DNA of 64,000 nucleotides from Geotrypetes seraphini (GCF_902459505.1 NC_047088.1:99439704-99503703); one strand, 5' to 3'; positions 21,040-31,366 are shown, counted from the stretch's first letter. Numbers and translations: made by a program. The notes: generated by a model not told the origin, from the sequence alone.

Positions 21040-21525
21040 CTATATGTAACAGGCAGCCAGTGATATTGCAAGAGGGGTGTGACATGGTCCGATTTCTTTT
21101 TATATCCCAGTAATTTTGGGGGGTAAATTAGTTTGATACCATTGGATTATTATTGTTCATTCATGTTAATTCTTTATTTATATTTATTTTTCATTCATGC
21201 CATTCGATATCACGTTATGATTGATTCTTATCCCACCATTTTACAACAGTTTGTTATTTTCACGGTATTTATTTTTTATAAACTTCATGATATAAATACA
21301 TAATTGGTGAGTTTTAATTTTATTATGATAGTATTTCTATTTTAAATATGTATATATTTTGATTTTATATTTTAAATTTTAAATATGTATTTTGATTTCA
21401 TATAATGTCCTAACATTATTTGCCTATTTGTTCTCAAATAGACTCCGGATATAGGCTGTAAGGCCGAAACACGATTGTGTCAAGTCTTGTTTGGAATAAA
21501 GCATTTTTGCAGCATCAAAAAAAAA
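21040..21525 (+). mobile_element. Penelope-type terminal repeat fragment
   Basis: AT-rich sequence leads to a hammerhead-like motif at 21440-21487, then GGAATAAAGCATTTTTGCAG and an A-run at 21517. No reverse-transcriptase sequence is present. The class assignment rests on the ribozyme motif. Confidence 0.5.
21440..21487 (+). ncRNA. Hammerhead-ribozyme-like motif (degenerate core)
   Basis: Stem I AGACT/AGTCT is perfect, stem II is GGC/GCC-like around TGTAAG, GAAA is intact, stem III is ACAC/GTGT with loop GATT, and the cleavage triplet is GTC. The CTGATGA box is CCGGATA, so activity is doubtful. Confidence 0.6.
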
Positions 21526-21555
21526 TGTTTGTGCAAATTCAAACTGGTACCAAGT

Positions 21556-21602
21556 AGTAATAATAATAATAATAATAACTTTATTCTTATATACGTGTCA
21601 GT
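21556..21602 (-). mobile_element. L2 3' end scrap with (TAA)n
   Basis: A (TAA)n array is followed by CTTTATTCTTATATACG, the inverse of the TATATAAGAATAAAG L2 end seen at 23.2 and 43.9 kb. Confidence 0.7.
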
Positions 21603-22117
21603 TAGGACACAATTATTGGCACTAATCGGCACACATCTTGGATTGGCACCATATATAGAATCTGGACATTAATGTGGGACCCACCTATGTCCCACCCATG
21701 CTTTGCCCATGTGCACACCCTCCTTTCAGTTGTGCATTATTTAGGTTGACTACTAAGGGGCCCGTTTACTAAACTGGAATGCACCGTGTGCTTTCTGCAG
21801 GTTAAAATCCACTACCATGGGTCTACTACTACTACTACTTATCATTTCTATAGTGCTGCTAGATATATGTAGTGCTGTACATTAAAACGTTCAAAAGTCA
21901 GTCCCTGCTCAGTAGAGCTTACAATCTAATCGCACACAGACATCCTGTAGTAGTTTTGTGTTCAGCACACGCTGCCCATATGCTAAAAAATAGAAAATAT
22001 TTTTGAGTGCTGAGGCATATTTGGGGGGTGGTGTGTAGGTGTGTCCAGCGCTAATCAGCACAGCTGCTTTACAATGTGCTAACCAATTAGCGTATGGCTA
22101 GTGTGGGAGCCCTTATC
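21603..22117. repeat. MITE fragments and unclassified repeat
   Basis: 21603-21672 ends GGCACCATATATAGAATC, a Harbinger-like MITE end. 21756 starts GGGGCCCGTTTACTAAAC, another MITE start. 21822-21945 repeats the (CTA)n and TTTCTATAGTGCTGCTAGA block found at 10385. Confidence 0.5.
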
Positions 22118-22125
22118 GTCTAGTA

Positions 22126-22319
22126 CAGGGATAGGCAATTCCGGTCTTCAAGAGCCGGAGCCAGGTCAGGTTTTCAGGATATCCACAATGAATATGTACG
22201 AGATGGATTTGCATGCACTGCCTCCTTGAGATGCAAATCTATCTCATGCATATTTATTGTGGATATCCTGAAAACCTGACCTGGCTCCGGCTCTCGAGGA
22301 CCGGAATTGCCTACCCCTG
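22126..22319. mobile_element. hAT MITE, 194 bp, perfect TSD
   Basis: Inverted ends CAGGGATAGGCAATTCCGG and CCGGAATTGCCTACCCCTG are flanked by a perfect 8-bp TSD GTCTAGTA (22118-22125 and 22320-22327). The element is one long hairpin, including CAGGTTTTCAGGATATCCAC and its complement. High arm identity suggests a young copy. Confidence 0.95.
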
Positions 22320-22539
22320 GTCTAGTAAATTGGGGGCTTCTATGCTAATTGCCGCACACTAATTGGGAAATGATTTTGAACACATGGCCATTAATGGGGG
22401 GAAATAGGCAAGAGTGGCTGCGGGGCCTGGCAGGCTAGTACCTCTTTGGGTGCATAGAAGACAGCTTGGACACCGTCTGCAGCTAATTTTTTCTAGTTTT
22501 TCTGCTCACTATTGACATTGTGACTTTGAGGATGTACTC

Positions 22540-23206
22540 ATCCCTTTAACCGAACTCACTTCAGAAGTGTTAATATAGCTTTTATTCATGCACAAGTGGA
22601 AACTTGGACATCTACATTTAGATTGAAATTAAATCCGGGCAAATCAAAATTCTTTCTAGCTAGTCCTAATGAAAAGATTACTGAAACAACTTTACTTTTA
22701 AACGGTCAATCTGAAAATTTTAGGGGTTATTTTAGATCAGTCCTTATCTTTTAAGGCCCATACAGTTTTTCTGGTTAAGAGATGTTTTATTATCCTCTGG
22801 AAGCTGCGTACTATTAGGAAATATTTTGATTTTGTATCATTTAAAATCCTGGTTCAATCGTCAGTCTTTCAATATTGGATTATTGTAATGTTTGAATCTT
22901 CTTGTTTCTCCATTTTTTACTTACTATCAATTTCGAAAAGATCTTAAAACCCACTTATTTAAACAATATAATATACATTATTGATTTTCATATTATCATG
23001 TAGTTATAATGTACTTTTTATCTTTTTATCCATACTTATTTTAGTTTATATTGTGTTTTCCATATTCATTAGTTTTAATGCTTGTATTGGTTACTTAGAA
23101 TTTTATTATGTATGATGTTATTATTATATTTTATGCTGAGTACCTATTGTGTAAACCGCTATGAACTGCTGGTTAGGTGGTATATAAAAATAAATTATTA
23201 TTATTA
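22540..23206 (+). mobile_element. L2-like LINE fragment
   Basis: Broken frames show TSTFRLKLNPGKSKFFLA, GVILDQSLSFKAH and RCFIILWKLRTIRKYF, the L2 reverse-transcriptase thumb region. The 3' end AACTGCTGGTTAGGTGG then TATATAAAAATAAATTATT enters an (ATT)n array. The central C-terminal coding part is reduced. Confidence 0.85.
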
Positions 23207-23300
23207 TTATTATTAATAATAATAATAATAATAATTTTATTCTTATATACCGCCAAAGCAATAATAGTTCGAGGCGGTTTACAATAAGAAGAGCTGGACA
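23207..23300 (-). mobile_element. L2 3' end in opposite orientation
   Basis: The (TAA)n array then TTTTATTCTTATATACCGCC and CGAGGCGGTTTACAATAAG is an inverse L2 tail. It meets the plus-strand L2 tail at the (ATT)n/(TAA)n boundary near 23216. Confidence 0.8.
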
Positions 23301-23344
23301 ATCAGCGATGATAGGCATAATGAAAAGTCACTGAATACATGTAA

Positions 23345-24055
23345 GCAAGATACAGAGATAAGAGGAGCTGGAACAATCTGTATGTTGTGCTCACACACTT
23401 GAATTTTGAAATTTGGCGTGCTAATAATTTTTGAGGTGGTTCCTTTGAGGGCTGTTACAGTGTTTTTCTCACTTCTGATGAGTTGCCACACGTGTGTTTG
23501 TGACTTTACCTACTTTGGCCTTATAAGTGGAGTTTGAAGCTGAACTGAGGCTTTTTCTCCACTTTTTTTTCTTTTTTCTGTTGGTTGACTGAGTGAGTAT
23601 GTTTGCCGTGTGTGTATACAGTGCAGTGGGTATACCGAGCAGTGTCTCGGGCGGTCCCTTGCAGTTCCTGATAGGACATAGTTTGAGAAGCTTGAGTGAT
23701 TACATATGTCCTTTTCTTAGTTATTTTGAGGGTATTTTTAGAGCTGCTCCTGCCCCGTGAACGAGAGGACGCTAAAATTAAGTGCTCCCTGTTGGAACCC
23801 TTGAAAAAGCCTGTTTAGGCGAAACGGGTCCCGTCGGGCATTCAATTGTTGGGGCAAGCGAAAATTATACAAAAGTAAAGGATAAGTAAATAAGAATCCA
23901 TTGGCTGTTGACTGTGTATATGGATCTGGAAGAAATTCATTTAAGCAATCTTTTTTGGATGATTTAACCCTGATGAGTGAGGATATCTTCTTTTGTGGAT
24001 TGTTCCATTACCTCACTTTCCGTCTTCTACATCTTTGCTGTTTTGGTATATAGGA
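23345..24055 (+). mobile_element. Penelope-type terminal repeat fragment
   Basis: It surrounds the hammerhead-like motif at 23795-23840. The rest is non-coding. Borders are approximate and the class is inferred from the ribozyme. Confidence 0.45.
23795..23840 (+). ncRNA. Hammerhead-ribozyme-like motif (core changed)
   Basis: Stem I CCC/GGG, stem II GCC/GGC with a TGTTTA loop, intact GAAA, stem III ACGGG/CCCGT and TC at the cleavage site. The CTGATGA box has become CTTGAAA. Confidence 0.55.
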
Positions 24056-24301
24056 AACCCAGCCATTTTACAGCCACACTATAAGTGCCCTCAGTGTATA
24101 GGAAAGCCCCGTGCTATTTTAGCGTAGCTTAGTAAAAAGGGCCTCTAAGATTAAAGAATACCATTTAGCACCCAATCAGCACTCACACGCATAAGTGCTA
24201 GTATTCTAAAATCTTAGCACACAAATGGCGCTTGCATTTAGGCATTAAAGTTCTAGAATAAGGGATAAATATGTGGGAAAGCTGCCACTAATTGCCTAGA
24301 G

Positions 24302-24474
24302 CAGGGGTAGGCAACTCCGGTCCTCAAGGGCCAGAATCCAGTCGGGTTTTCAGGATTTCCCCAAAGAATATGCATTGAAACAGTGCATGCAAATAGATCT
24401 CATGCATATTCATTGAGAAATCGTGAAAACCTGACTGGATTCCGGCCCTTGAGGACCAGAGTTGCCCACCCCTG
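24302..24474. mobile_element. hAT MITE, 173 bp
   Basis: Ends CAGGGGTAGGCAACTCCGG and CAGAGTTGCCCACCCCTG form a hairpin of the same family as 22126-22319. The 8-bp TSD is GCCTAGAG (24294-24301) and CCCTAGAG (24475-24482), one mismatch. Confidence 0.93.
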
Positions 24475-24482
24475 CCCTAGAG

Positions 24483-25350
24483 TAGAGCTTCCCAAAATGT
24501 GGGTTGGGACCCCGAATATGCTTCCTTTGGGTGCATCATTATTCTGAAGCTTCAGGGGGGTCACACAGTTTTATGTGGCTACAATCAAGGTGTAACAGGC
24601 ACAAAAGGATTGGGAGGCACCAGCTTAGAGATGGGGGCTATGGGATAAACTGCACTCTTATCATGTCCTTGATTATTACAGAAAAGAATAAAAATGAAAG
24701 CTCAAAAGGTCAAATGGGCTCTTTCAAACGTGAACCTCTGCTCTTTGCAATCCCAAGCTCTTTCTTTTGTATTTCAGCAATAATGCTCACTGTTTTTCCT
24801 AATCTCCCCCCACTGCTGCTAATTGATAGCACAGTGTCCCCGGAGAATCGTTACCTAGGTGGTAGGGAAGATACTAAAGAGAGTTGAGCTTTTCTGAAGC
24901 TCAGTGATATATAGTAGAGATTATCTTTCATGCTCTACTTGATTTAAGGAAATCTTGTTCATAGAGTCGAGCTCTTTCTGAGGGATGAGTCGGTATATAA
25001 AACTAAAGATTGGATTGGATTGGATATAGACAGGCGCTTGTCCCACTCTGGCTGGAGGGAACTTTTTTATTTTTTTTTTGACAAATCGAAGCAAGAAGAA
25101 AGGGGAATAAGAGCTGACCAACTAAGGTGAGACAAATGAAAGCGGTTAGGGAGGAAAACATTCCTTCCCTTAAGCCTGATGTGTCCAATGTGAAAGGAAA
25201 GTATGAGAAAGTTGCCAGTACTATATCTTTGCTCTGGTTTGTTTGGGTGGTGGTAGAGAGCCCAGGGTATTTCTAATTTGTTTGAAATCTGACAGGTTAG
25301 AGCTCCATCAAGAATCTTGAAAAGTTATTTTCTTAGGATTTTACACTTTA
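24483..25350. other. Mostly unassigned
   Basis: I see no gene. At 24990-25025, GTCGGTATATAAAACTAAAG with GATTGGATTGGATT looks like a minimal L2 or SINE tail. Confidence 0.4.
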
Positions 25351-25363
25351 AAATAGGCCGTTT

Positions 25364-25741
25364 TTTTAATATAGGGGTCCTCCAGAGCACGAAGTATGAT
25401 TATTAATATTCCACATTGAAGCTTTGGTATACATTTATTGCATCACAATACCTAGTAATATGTGTCATCTTCCATTCAGGGGGAGGGAAGGGAAGTGGGG
25501 AAGAGGAGGGGGAGGGGGGAATCTTCCATTCGGGGGGAAGGGAAGTGGGGAAGGGGAGGGGGGATGGGGAAGGGGAGGGGATTGGGGGGATATAAGATGT
25601 TTTGCAATGGGTCATTTGGAAATATATTTTGAAGGAATGATAAATATGTATGAAAATATAATAATTGTGAATCTAATTGAAATGAAAATATATGTATATT
25701 ATATTATATTTAATTATTTCCTTCAATAAAATGTTATAAAT
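25364..25741 (+). mobile_element. L1-type 3' end with G-rich tract and 13-bp TSD
   Basis: A perfect 13-bp TSD AAAATAGGCCGTT flanks it (25351-25363 and 25742-25754). The insert is a non-coding 3' end with a G-rich polypurine tract (25478-25590) and an AATAAAATGTTATAAAT tail. G-rich polypurine tracts are a known feature of L1 3' untranslated regions. It is severely 5'-truncated. Confidence 0.85.
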
Positions 25742-25754
25742 AAAATAGGCCGTT

Positions 25755-26202
25755 AATCCGATTTTAGATTTTATTTTATCGATCTGTGCTGTGGTAAATA
25801 GGGTAAAGGTGGGGGATGGGGCATTGCTATTGTTAAAGTACTGTGTGTTCTGGAGAACTTGTACACAGCAGGGTCTTTCTGTAACATTTATAGTAGTCAT
25901 TAAAAATAACCGTATCTCTTTAGTGCATCCAGCTGGCCACGCTGCTGTGTTCAGCCCAGAATTTGCTGTCTAGTGTTAACTTTTAGCGGCAGGGTTGAAA
26001 ACGTACTTTTTCAACAGGTCTTTTCTGTATTTCTATCATTTATTTCCCTGCTGGAATCATTTAGATTTCTGAGTAGGATTTTCGTTTCTCTTGGTTTATT
26101 GTTTTGTTCTGGTTTGAGAACCTAAGGAAGATGAGCTCATTCAATTTACTATGATTAAAAAGTAATCGTGAGATTATTAACCATAGCAAGCTCTTTTCTA
26201 AT
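25755..26202. other. Unassigned stretch
   Basis: I see no gene. 25990-26110 has an L2-like flavour (GTACTTTTTCAACAGGTC) too weak to call. Confidence 0.35.
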
Positions 26203-26379
26203 GTCCAAATCAGCCACCTTAATCTCTCACTTACAGCAAGATTTTTAATAGGAAAAGACCCTCAGAGATACCACCAGGGCCGCCATCAGAAATTTCTGGG
26301 CCCCTTACTGAGCAATCCTATTGGGCCCCCCACGCACCCCTTCCCTCCCCCCGACGCCCCCCCTTCTTCCATGGGCCGA

Positions 26380-26620
26380 ATACACACATACTTTTCTGCT
26401 AATGCTCCACCTAAGCAAGTCCCTTAAAATCTTCTCACGTCCATTGGGTGATTTGGCATAGAGGAGATATTCATAAAAAGAACGTCCGTCAAGATCTTTA
26501 CTCATAGACTGTACCATTTGCTTTAAATCATCTTCCATCATTAATCCAAATTGCACAATTCTTTCTCTGTCTTTGTCCTGAATGACATCTGGCCACATTG
26601 CTGGATCCTTCCAGGCAACA
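26380..26620 (-). pseudogene. hAT transposase, TTF-type N-terminal remnant
   Basis: The frame reads MWPDVIQDKDRERIVQFG...DLDGRSFYEYLLYAKSPNGR, REKILRDLLRWSISRKVCVY. The pattern WP.v..d..R..iv..G, GR.F...yy and NG.k..R..L.ySis. is that of ZMYM1-like hAT transposases just before the zinc-binding CxCC segment. That segment and the catalytic DDE region are absent, so it is a remnant. It could not be a host gene exon without those parts. Confidence 0.6.
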
Positions 26621-26639
26621 AATTTATGAGCAGGCGCGG

Positions 26640-26830
26640 AGAACGCATTTTATAAACAAATGTAGTTTATCCTTGTACTCCTTATGTAATTTTAATCATC
26701 TATGGATATGTTTGTATGTTTATTGTTCAAATGGTTTTATTTATTTCCCCAAATTTATTTTTGTTATACGCATTGAAAATATTTGATATTGCGTTTAAAT
26801 CAAAATCTCAATAAACTTGAAACTTGAAAC
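26640..26830 (+). mobile_element. LINE 3' tail (L2-like)
   Basis: TTTGTTATACGCATTGAAAA, then TCAAAATCTCAATAAACTTG and a duplicated GAAACTT end match LINE 3' tails of L2 type. No coding sequence remains. Confidence 0.5.
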
Positions 26831-26931
26831 GAGTGCCCCTGAGATTGCGGAAGGGTTAAATACTCAAAACTTAGAAGAATAACAATTTACTTAAAGTTTT
26901 TGCTACGCCAGCTTTCTGGTATCTTTACATA

Positions 26932-27235
26932 CAGTGGCGTACGTAGCATATGTAACACCTGGGGCCCATCATTTTTTGGCACCCCCCCCCATCTGTAAGA
27001 AAAACATGATTTTTAGTAACAAACCACACGTCACACATGAGTACCTAGGAAAAGGCAGCATCTTACATATTGCAGTGAGCAGTACATCAATACACCCATT
27101 GTAAAACTAAACAAGCCAGACCAGCACAGATCAATCCTACACCGTCAATCCTAATAGAAAACCATGTCTTTCGAACACACAACACACAGAAAACACCTTC
27201 GCCTAGTATGGAATATGTCATCACAAACTAACCCC
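26932..27235. mobile_element. hAT left end, 3351-type family
   Basis: CAGTGGCGTACGTAGCATAT and ATTTTTTGGCACCCCCCCC match the right terminus at 6190-6252 in inverse. The matching partner end was not found. Confidence 0.6.
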
Positions 27236-27374
27236 TCACCCTTTTACAAAACTGTAGTGTGGATTTTAGCCACGGTGGTAACAGCCCTGACGCTCATAGA
27301 ATTCTGAGCATCAGAGCTGCTACCACCACGGCTGGCGCTAAAAAACGCTCCACAGTTTTGTAAAAGGGGAGATA
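27236..27374. mobile_element. Harbinger-like MITE
   Basis: CACCCTTTTACAAAACTGTA and CCACAGTTTTGTAAAAGGGG are inverted ends, and GCTACCACCACGGCTGGCGC continues the hairpin. It is about 139 bp. Confidence 0.75.
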
Positions 27375-27625
27375 AAATAGAAATACACAGTTTCAACGCT
27401 CTAGCTCAGTGGTGCCCAAACTTTTTGAGCTTGTGAGCTACTTTAAAATGACCAAGTCAAAATGATCTACCAACAATAAAATTAAAAAACACAAAGCACA
27501 CTATACGCTGAGAAAATGTTAATTATCATTCCTATTCTGGGGTTTTTTCAAAGAGGTCAAGGCAGATGACTCTATGCATTGTCACCTCAGTAACAACCAT
27601 ACAAAAATAGACAAATATACCCTCC

Positions 27626-27756
27626 ATCCTTTTTATTAAACCACAATAGCAGTTTTTAGCGCAGGGAGCTGCGCTGAATGCCCAGCGCTGCTCTTGACGC
27701 TCATAGGCTCCCTGCGCTAAAAACCACTATTGCGGTTTAGTAAAAGGGGTCCATAT
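27626..27756. mobile_element. Harbinger-like MITE
   Basis: Inverted arms CACAATAGCAGTTTTTAGCG and GCGCTAAAAACCACTATTG sit inside TTTTTATTAAACC and GGTTTAGTAAAAG ends. It belongs to the family at 60484-60656. Confidence 0.8.
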
Positions 27757-27769
27757 TGTAAAATATAAA

Positions 27770-27965
27770 CAGCAGATATAAATTCAGAACTGTGCATAGT
27801 AAGTGAAGGGAAGTTTTCATCTCTGGGAATTTACCCAGTTAACTATTAAGTTATTTGGACAAATTCCTTTGAAAACTGTGGTAATACTGCCTCCACTTTG
27901 CTAAATTTAAAATAAAATCATTTTTCCTACCTTGTCTGGTGATTTCATGAGTCTCTGGTTGCATT
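27770..27965 (-). repeat. Shared A/T-rich module, copy 3
   Basis: ACAGCAGATATAAATTCAGA, AAATAAAATCATTTTTCCTA and CTGGTGATTTCATGAGTCTC match the minus-strand module. A short insertion separates its parts. Confidence 0.75.
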
Positions 27966-28656
27966 TTCTTCTTCTGACTGTGCATCCAATCTTTCTTCCC
28001 TTGTTTCAGCCTATATGCTTCCTCTCCTCCACACCTCATTCCCTCCCCCAACTTTTTCTTCCTCTCTCCCTGACCTTTCTTTCTTTTTTTCTGTTTCTCT
28101 TCTTTCCTTCTGTTTCCCTGCCTGCCCCCTTTCTTTCTTTCTCCCTGCCGTTCCCCAAGCCACTGCCACTGCCGCTGCCATCGGGGAACAGGACCCACCA
28201 ATGGATAACAGGCCCCAAAGCCGACGCCGACGCATGCTCTCCCTGCTTCGGGCCGACCAGCATTCCTCTCCCCGACGTCAATTCCGCCGTCGGAGAGGAA
28301 GTTCCGCCCAGCCAGACAGCGATTGGCTGGCCCGAACTTCCTTTCCGACTGCAGAATTGACGTCGGGGAGAGGAAGACTGATCAGCCCGATAGATCGCCA
28401 AGACAAAGTGAGTCCTGGGTGACCGACTCACTTTGCCATGGCGAGCTACTGGCGCCCCTGCCTTAGAACACTGCCTAGGACCCTGGGGGAGCCCGGGCCC
28501 CCTGTCAGCTCCGGGCCCCTGAATTCAGGACTGGTAGTACTGCCCTGATGGCGGCCCTGGATACCACCACGATACTCAAACACTTCATAGTATCCGGCTT
28601 TATGTATCCATTCCTCACCTTGCCGTTTAAAATTAGTGAAGATGTTTAAATACTTA

Positions 28657-28813
28657 GGCTCCTTTTACTAAGATGCACTAGCGTTTTTAGCGCATGCAAG
28701 AAATTACCAGGCACTACACTTCTAGAACTAATGCCAGCTCAATGCTGGCGTTAAGGTCTAGCGCACGCGATTCCGCGCTTTAAAGCCCTAACGCGCCTTA
28801 GTGAAAGGAGCCC
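28657..28813. mobile_element. Harbinger-like MITE with TTA TSD
   Basis: Ends GGCTCCTTTTACTAAG and GAAAGGAGCCC are flanked by TTA (28654-28656 and 28814-28816). A 3-bp TTA/TAA TSD is typical of PIF/Harbinger. Confidence 0.82.
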
Positions 28814-29063
28814 TTAGCTGTATATTAGTGGTGAAACTCTCAGGGACCACTAATATAAAGCTAAGTATTTAAACATCTTCACTAATTTTAAACGGCAAAT
28901 AGTGAAATGTTTTGAGACAAATATAATAAGACCTGGTGAGGAATGGATACATAAGGCCGGATACTATGAAGTGTTTGAGTAACATGGTGGTATCTCTGAG
29001 GGTCTTTTCCCATTAAAAATCTTGCTGTAATTGAGAAATTAAGGGGGGTGATTTAGATTGATT

Positions 29064-29334
29064 TCCCTCCAACTTTGATAATTAATGAACTGTCCTCTCA
29101 CAGAAATCTTTTCACGCTACATAAATTCCTTTCTAATGTCTAGCATCTTTCACTTCCTCTGCTCCAATTCCAAGACCTTTCTTTTCCCTTTCTGCCTCCT
29201 GTTTTTCAGTTACTTTCCCTCCTCCATTCCAAAAATATCTTCCTTTCTCCCTTCCTTCCTCTCCTTCAGTCCCACGTGTCTCCCTGATTCCAACTTCTTG
29301 CTTTCCATTTCTTCCTCCCCACTCCTCAGCATCT
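29064..29334. other. Unassigned pyrimidine-rich stretch
   Basis: No gene is recognised. The open frames follow from C/T bias. Confidence 0.35.
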
Positions 29335-29342
29335 GGTATCCA

Positions 29343-30159
29343 TAATGTGACCATATGTCTCATTTTGAACAGAACCGTCCCGTTTTTAGATTGCCTGTTT
29401 CATTGTCCCCACGCACACCTTCGGGACTCCAAAATGTCCCGTTTTCAGAAAGAGCGTCCCAAAGCTGTATATGGGGACAACAGGACAGACGATCATGGAG
29501 CCCAGGATTTCTCCCTGCTTCCTCAATGCCGACGCAGCAACAGATCAGGTGCGTGCAGCGACTGCACAAGCCTCCCCCTGCCTCCCAGGCCAGCTAATCA
29601 CTACCTGGCTGGTCCAGAACTTCCTTTCCAATATCAGAATAGATGTGGGGAGGGGGAGAGGCTTGTGCAGTCTTTGCACATATCTGGCCTATTGCTGCGG
29701 CAGTGGCTTGGAGAAATCAGCAGCAGCGGCTTGGGGGGTTGGCAGCAGCGGCAGCAGCTGGGGGACAGGGAGAGAGAAAGAAAGAAAGGGGCCAGGAAGA
29801 GAGAAAGAAAGAAAGGGGCAGGGAAAGAGAAAGAAAGGGGGCAGGGAGAGAGAGAGAAAGAAAGAAAGAAAGAAAGGCGGGCAGGGAGAGAGAAAGACAG
29901 AAAGAAAAAGAAATGAAAGAAAGGATACACAGTCAGAAGGAAGTGCAACCAGAGACTCATGAAATCACCAGACACAAAGGTAGGAAAAATGATTTTATTT
30001 TCAATTTAGTGATCAAAATGTGTCAGTTTTGAGAATTTATATCTGCTGTCTATATTTTGCACTATATTTAATGGGTTCCGGGGAGAGGAGCGGTCCGGCG
30101 GGGGGGGGGGGGGGGGGACCCTGTCCCATTTTGATGGAAAAAAATAAATGGTCACGTTA
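29343..30159. mobile_element. hAT-type element with GTGACCAT ends
   Basis: Ends TAATGTGACCAT and ATGGTCACGTTA are flanked by GGTATCCA (29335-29342) and AGTATCCA (30160-30167), 7 of 8 matching. Inside are AAATGTCCCGTTTTCAG-type subterminal repeats, a (GAAA)n-rich purine tract (29770-29910), the shared module (29935-30060) and a long G-run (30099-30117). No transposase. Confidence 0.82.
29935..30062 (+). repeat. Shared A/T-rich module, copy 4
   Basis: GAAGGAAGTGCAACCAGAGA, CAGACACAAAGGTAGGAAAA, TTCAATTTAGTGATCAAAAT and GTCAGTTTTGAGAATTTATA give the fullest plus-strand version. The CAAAG/GTAGGA point looks like a splice donor, though nothing shows it is used. Confidence 0.8.
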
Positions 30160-30167
30160 AGTATCCA

Positions 30168-30424
30168 ACATCTTCCTCTCTCTCATGTGCTCACTTTCAA
30201 ACCCCTTCCCCCCAGTCTACCTCAACTTGCCTGCTAGAGATCATCAGTCTTCTCTCTACCACATCCCGTCCTGTTGGTCATAATTTCCAGCTACCTCAAT
30301 GGCAAGACTGGTAGAGAGAACTCAGGGGCCAGCAGTGGACAGTGAATGTGAATTGTCGCTGCTGCTGCCTGGCAATCTCTAACTTGTCTGACGGACACAG
30401 GTGGAGGCGTTAAATATTTTTCAT
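30168..30424. other. Unassigned stretch
   Basis: I see no gene or known repeat. Confidence 0.35.
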
Positions 30425-30540
30425 TTGTTCATTGTTCATTTGTTTGTTGTTTATGCTTTATGTATGTTCATATGGAAACCACTGTGACTCCAGGCGGTAT
30501 ATAAAGTTTTTAAATAAAATAAATAAATAAATTCAATTTA
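30425..30540 (+). mobile_element. L2-like LINE 3' end
   Basis: GGAAACCACTGTGACTCCAG, then CGGTATATAAAGTTTTTAAA and an (AAATA)n tail are an L2 3' terminus. Confidence 0.75.
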
Positions 30541-30585
30541 TGTCACCAAAAGATTTGTGCAAAAAAAAAAAAAAATTACTGCTAA

Positions 30586-31366
30586 GCCCTATTCTATGAA
30601 CAGCCCTCCGAGTTGGGCACCATATCTAGAATATAGTGTCGGGATCCATGCCCAACATATAGACCTGATAATTTACACCATCTGAAACCTAGCATAAATC
30701 CTTGCATCTGAATTAGGTGCAGATCAGCCTTTTTCTATTACACTATGCGCAAAGTCCAGGAATGCCCCTGACCCGCCCAAGCCCCTCCCCTGGCCACTCC
30801 CCCTTTGAGCTGCACATGGAAAAATGGATGTGCACATCTTTATAGAGCAGTGTCTCGCAAACGTTCCGTCCAGCGGCACCCTAAACCTTGTGCCCCGGCC
30901 AAAAGGCACCCGGAAGTGCACGGTCTTCAACGCAATGATGTCACATGTGTGTGTGATATCATCGTGTCGACATCTGCGGAGGCCTATCTGACCACTACTA
31001 TCTTTGCAGGGTGCAGGGAGAGGAGGAGAGACACCGGCGAGGAGGAGAGTCATCCACACCGGCTGACTGCCTACAGGACGTGCCTCTTGCTGTAGGCAGT
31101 CAGCCAGCGCGGATGACTCTCCTCCTCGCCAGTGTGTTGCAGCACACCTGAAATCTCAGGAGGCACACTGTTTGTAATACACTGTTATAGAGTAATAAAT
31201 ATAAAATGCATGTGTAAATTTTAATTGGTGCCAATTAGCACCAATGATTATTAGTGCCCAGTTATTGTCATTAATTGGTTCATTAAGCAACTAAACTGCT
31301 CGCACAAATTGGGCACACCTCCAAATCTGTATGTACATTGTTTAGCACCATATATAGAATTAGGCC
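30586..31366. mobile_element. Harbinger-like element interrupted by hAT MITE
   Basis: Ends GCCCTATTCTATGAAC and TATATAGAATTAGGCC are inverted and flanked by TAA and TTA. The interior has AATTGGTGCCAATTAGCACC-type short palindromes. The 30848-31184 hAT MITE splits it. Confidence 0.65.
30848..31184. mobile_element. hAT MITE, 337 bp, perfect TSD
   Basis: Ends CAGTGTCTCGCAAACG and GTTTGTAATACACTG are flanked by a perfect 8-bp TSD TTATAGAG (30840-30847 and 31185-31192). An internal hairpin (31018-31132) has GACTCTCCTCCTC arms. It is a short relative of 6832-8765. Confidence 0.93.

Larger units (their letters stand above)
27414..28462. mobile_element. hAT relative of the 10651-13566 element
   Basis: The left end CAGTGGTGCCCAAACTTTTT then GAGCTACTTTAAAATGACC matches 10651-10730. 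A right-end candidate CGAGCTACTGGCGCCCCTG lies at 28444-28462, but no TSD supports it. The interior has the shared module (27770-27960) and a palindrome (28195-28385). Confidence 0.55.
26275..28559 (-). mobile_element. hAT element with transposase N-terminal remnant
   Basis: Inverted ends CAGGGCCGCCATCAG and CTGATGGCGGCCCTG are flanked by a perfect 8-bp TSD GATACCAC (26267-26274 and 28560-28567). A minus-strand frame at 26598-26380 resembles the start of a TTF-type hAT transposase. Later arrivals inside include an L2 tail, two hAT ends and two Harbinger-like MITEs. Confidence 0.92.
26203..29063. repeat. Foldback element interrupted by hAT insertion
   Basis: The arm CTTACAGCAAGATTTTTAAT...CCTCACC (26203-26274 plus 28568-28665) is the inverse of 28855-29063. 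The arms of roughly 170-210 bp enclose a Harbinger-like MITE. The left arm is split by the hAT at 26275-28559. No coding sequence is seen in the arms. Confidence 0.75.

Noticed and set aside
23795-23840. Bacterial-type terminator or stem-loop
   Set aside because: The stems and GAAA fit the hammerhead plan shared with five other loci.
26305-26598. Host gene exon (97-codon minus frame)
   Set aside because: The pattern fits a hAT transposase N-terminus and lies within TSD-flanked hAT ends.
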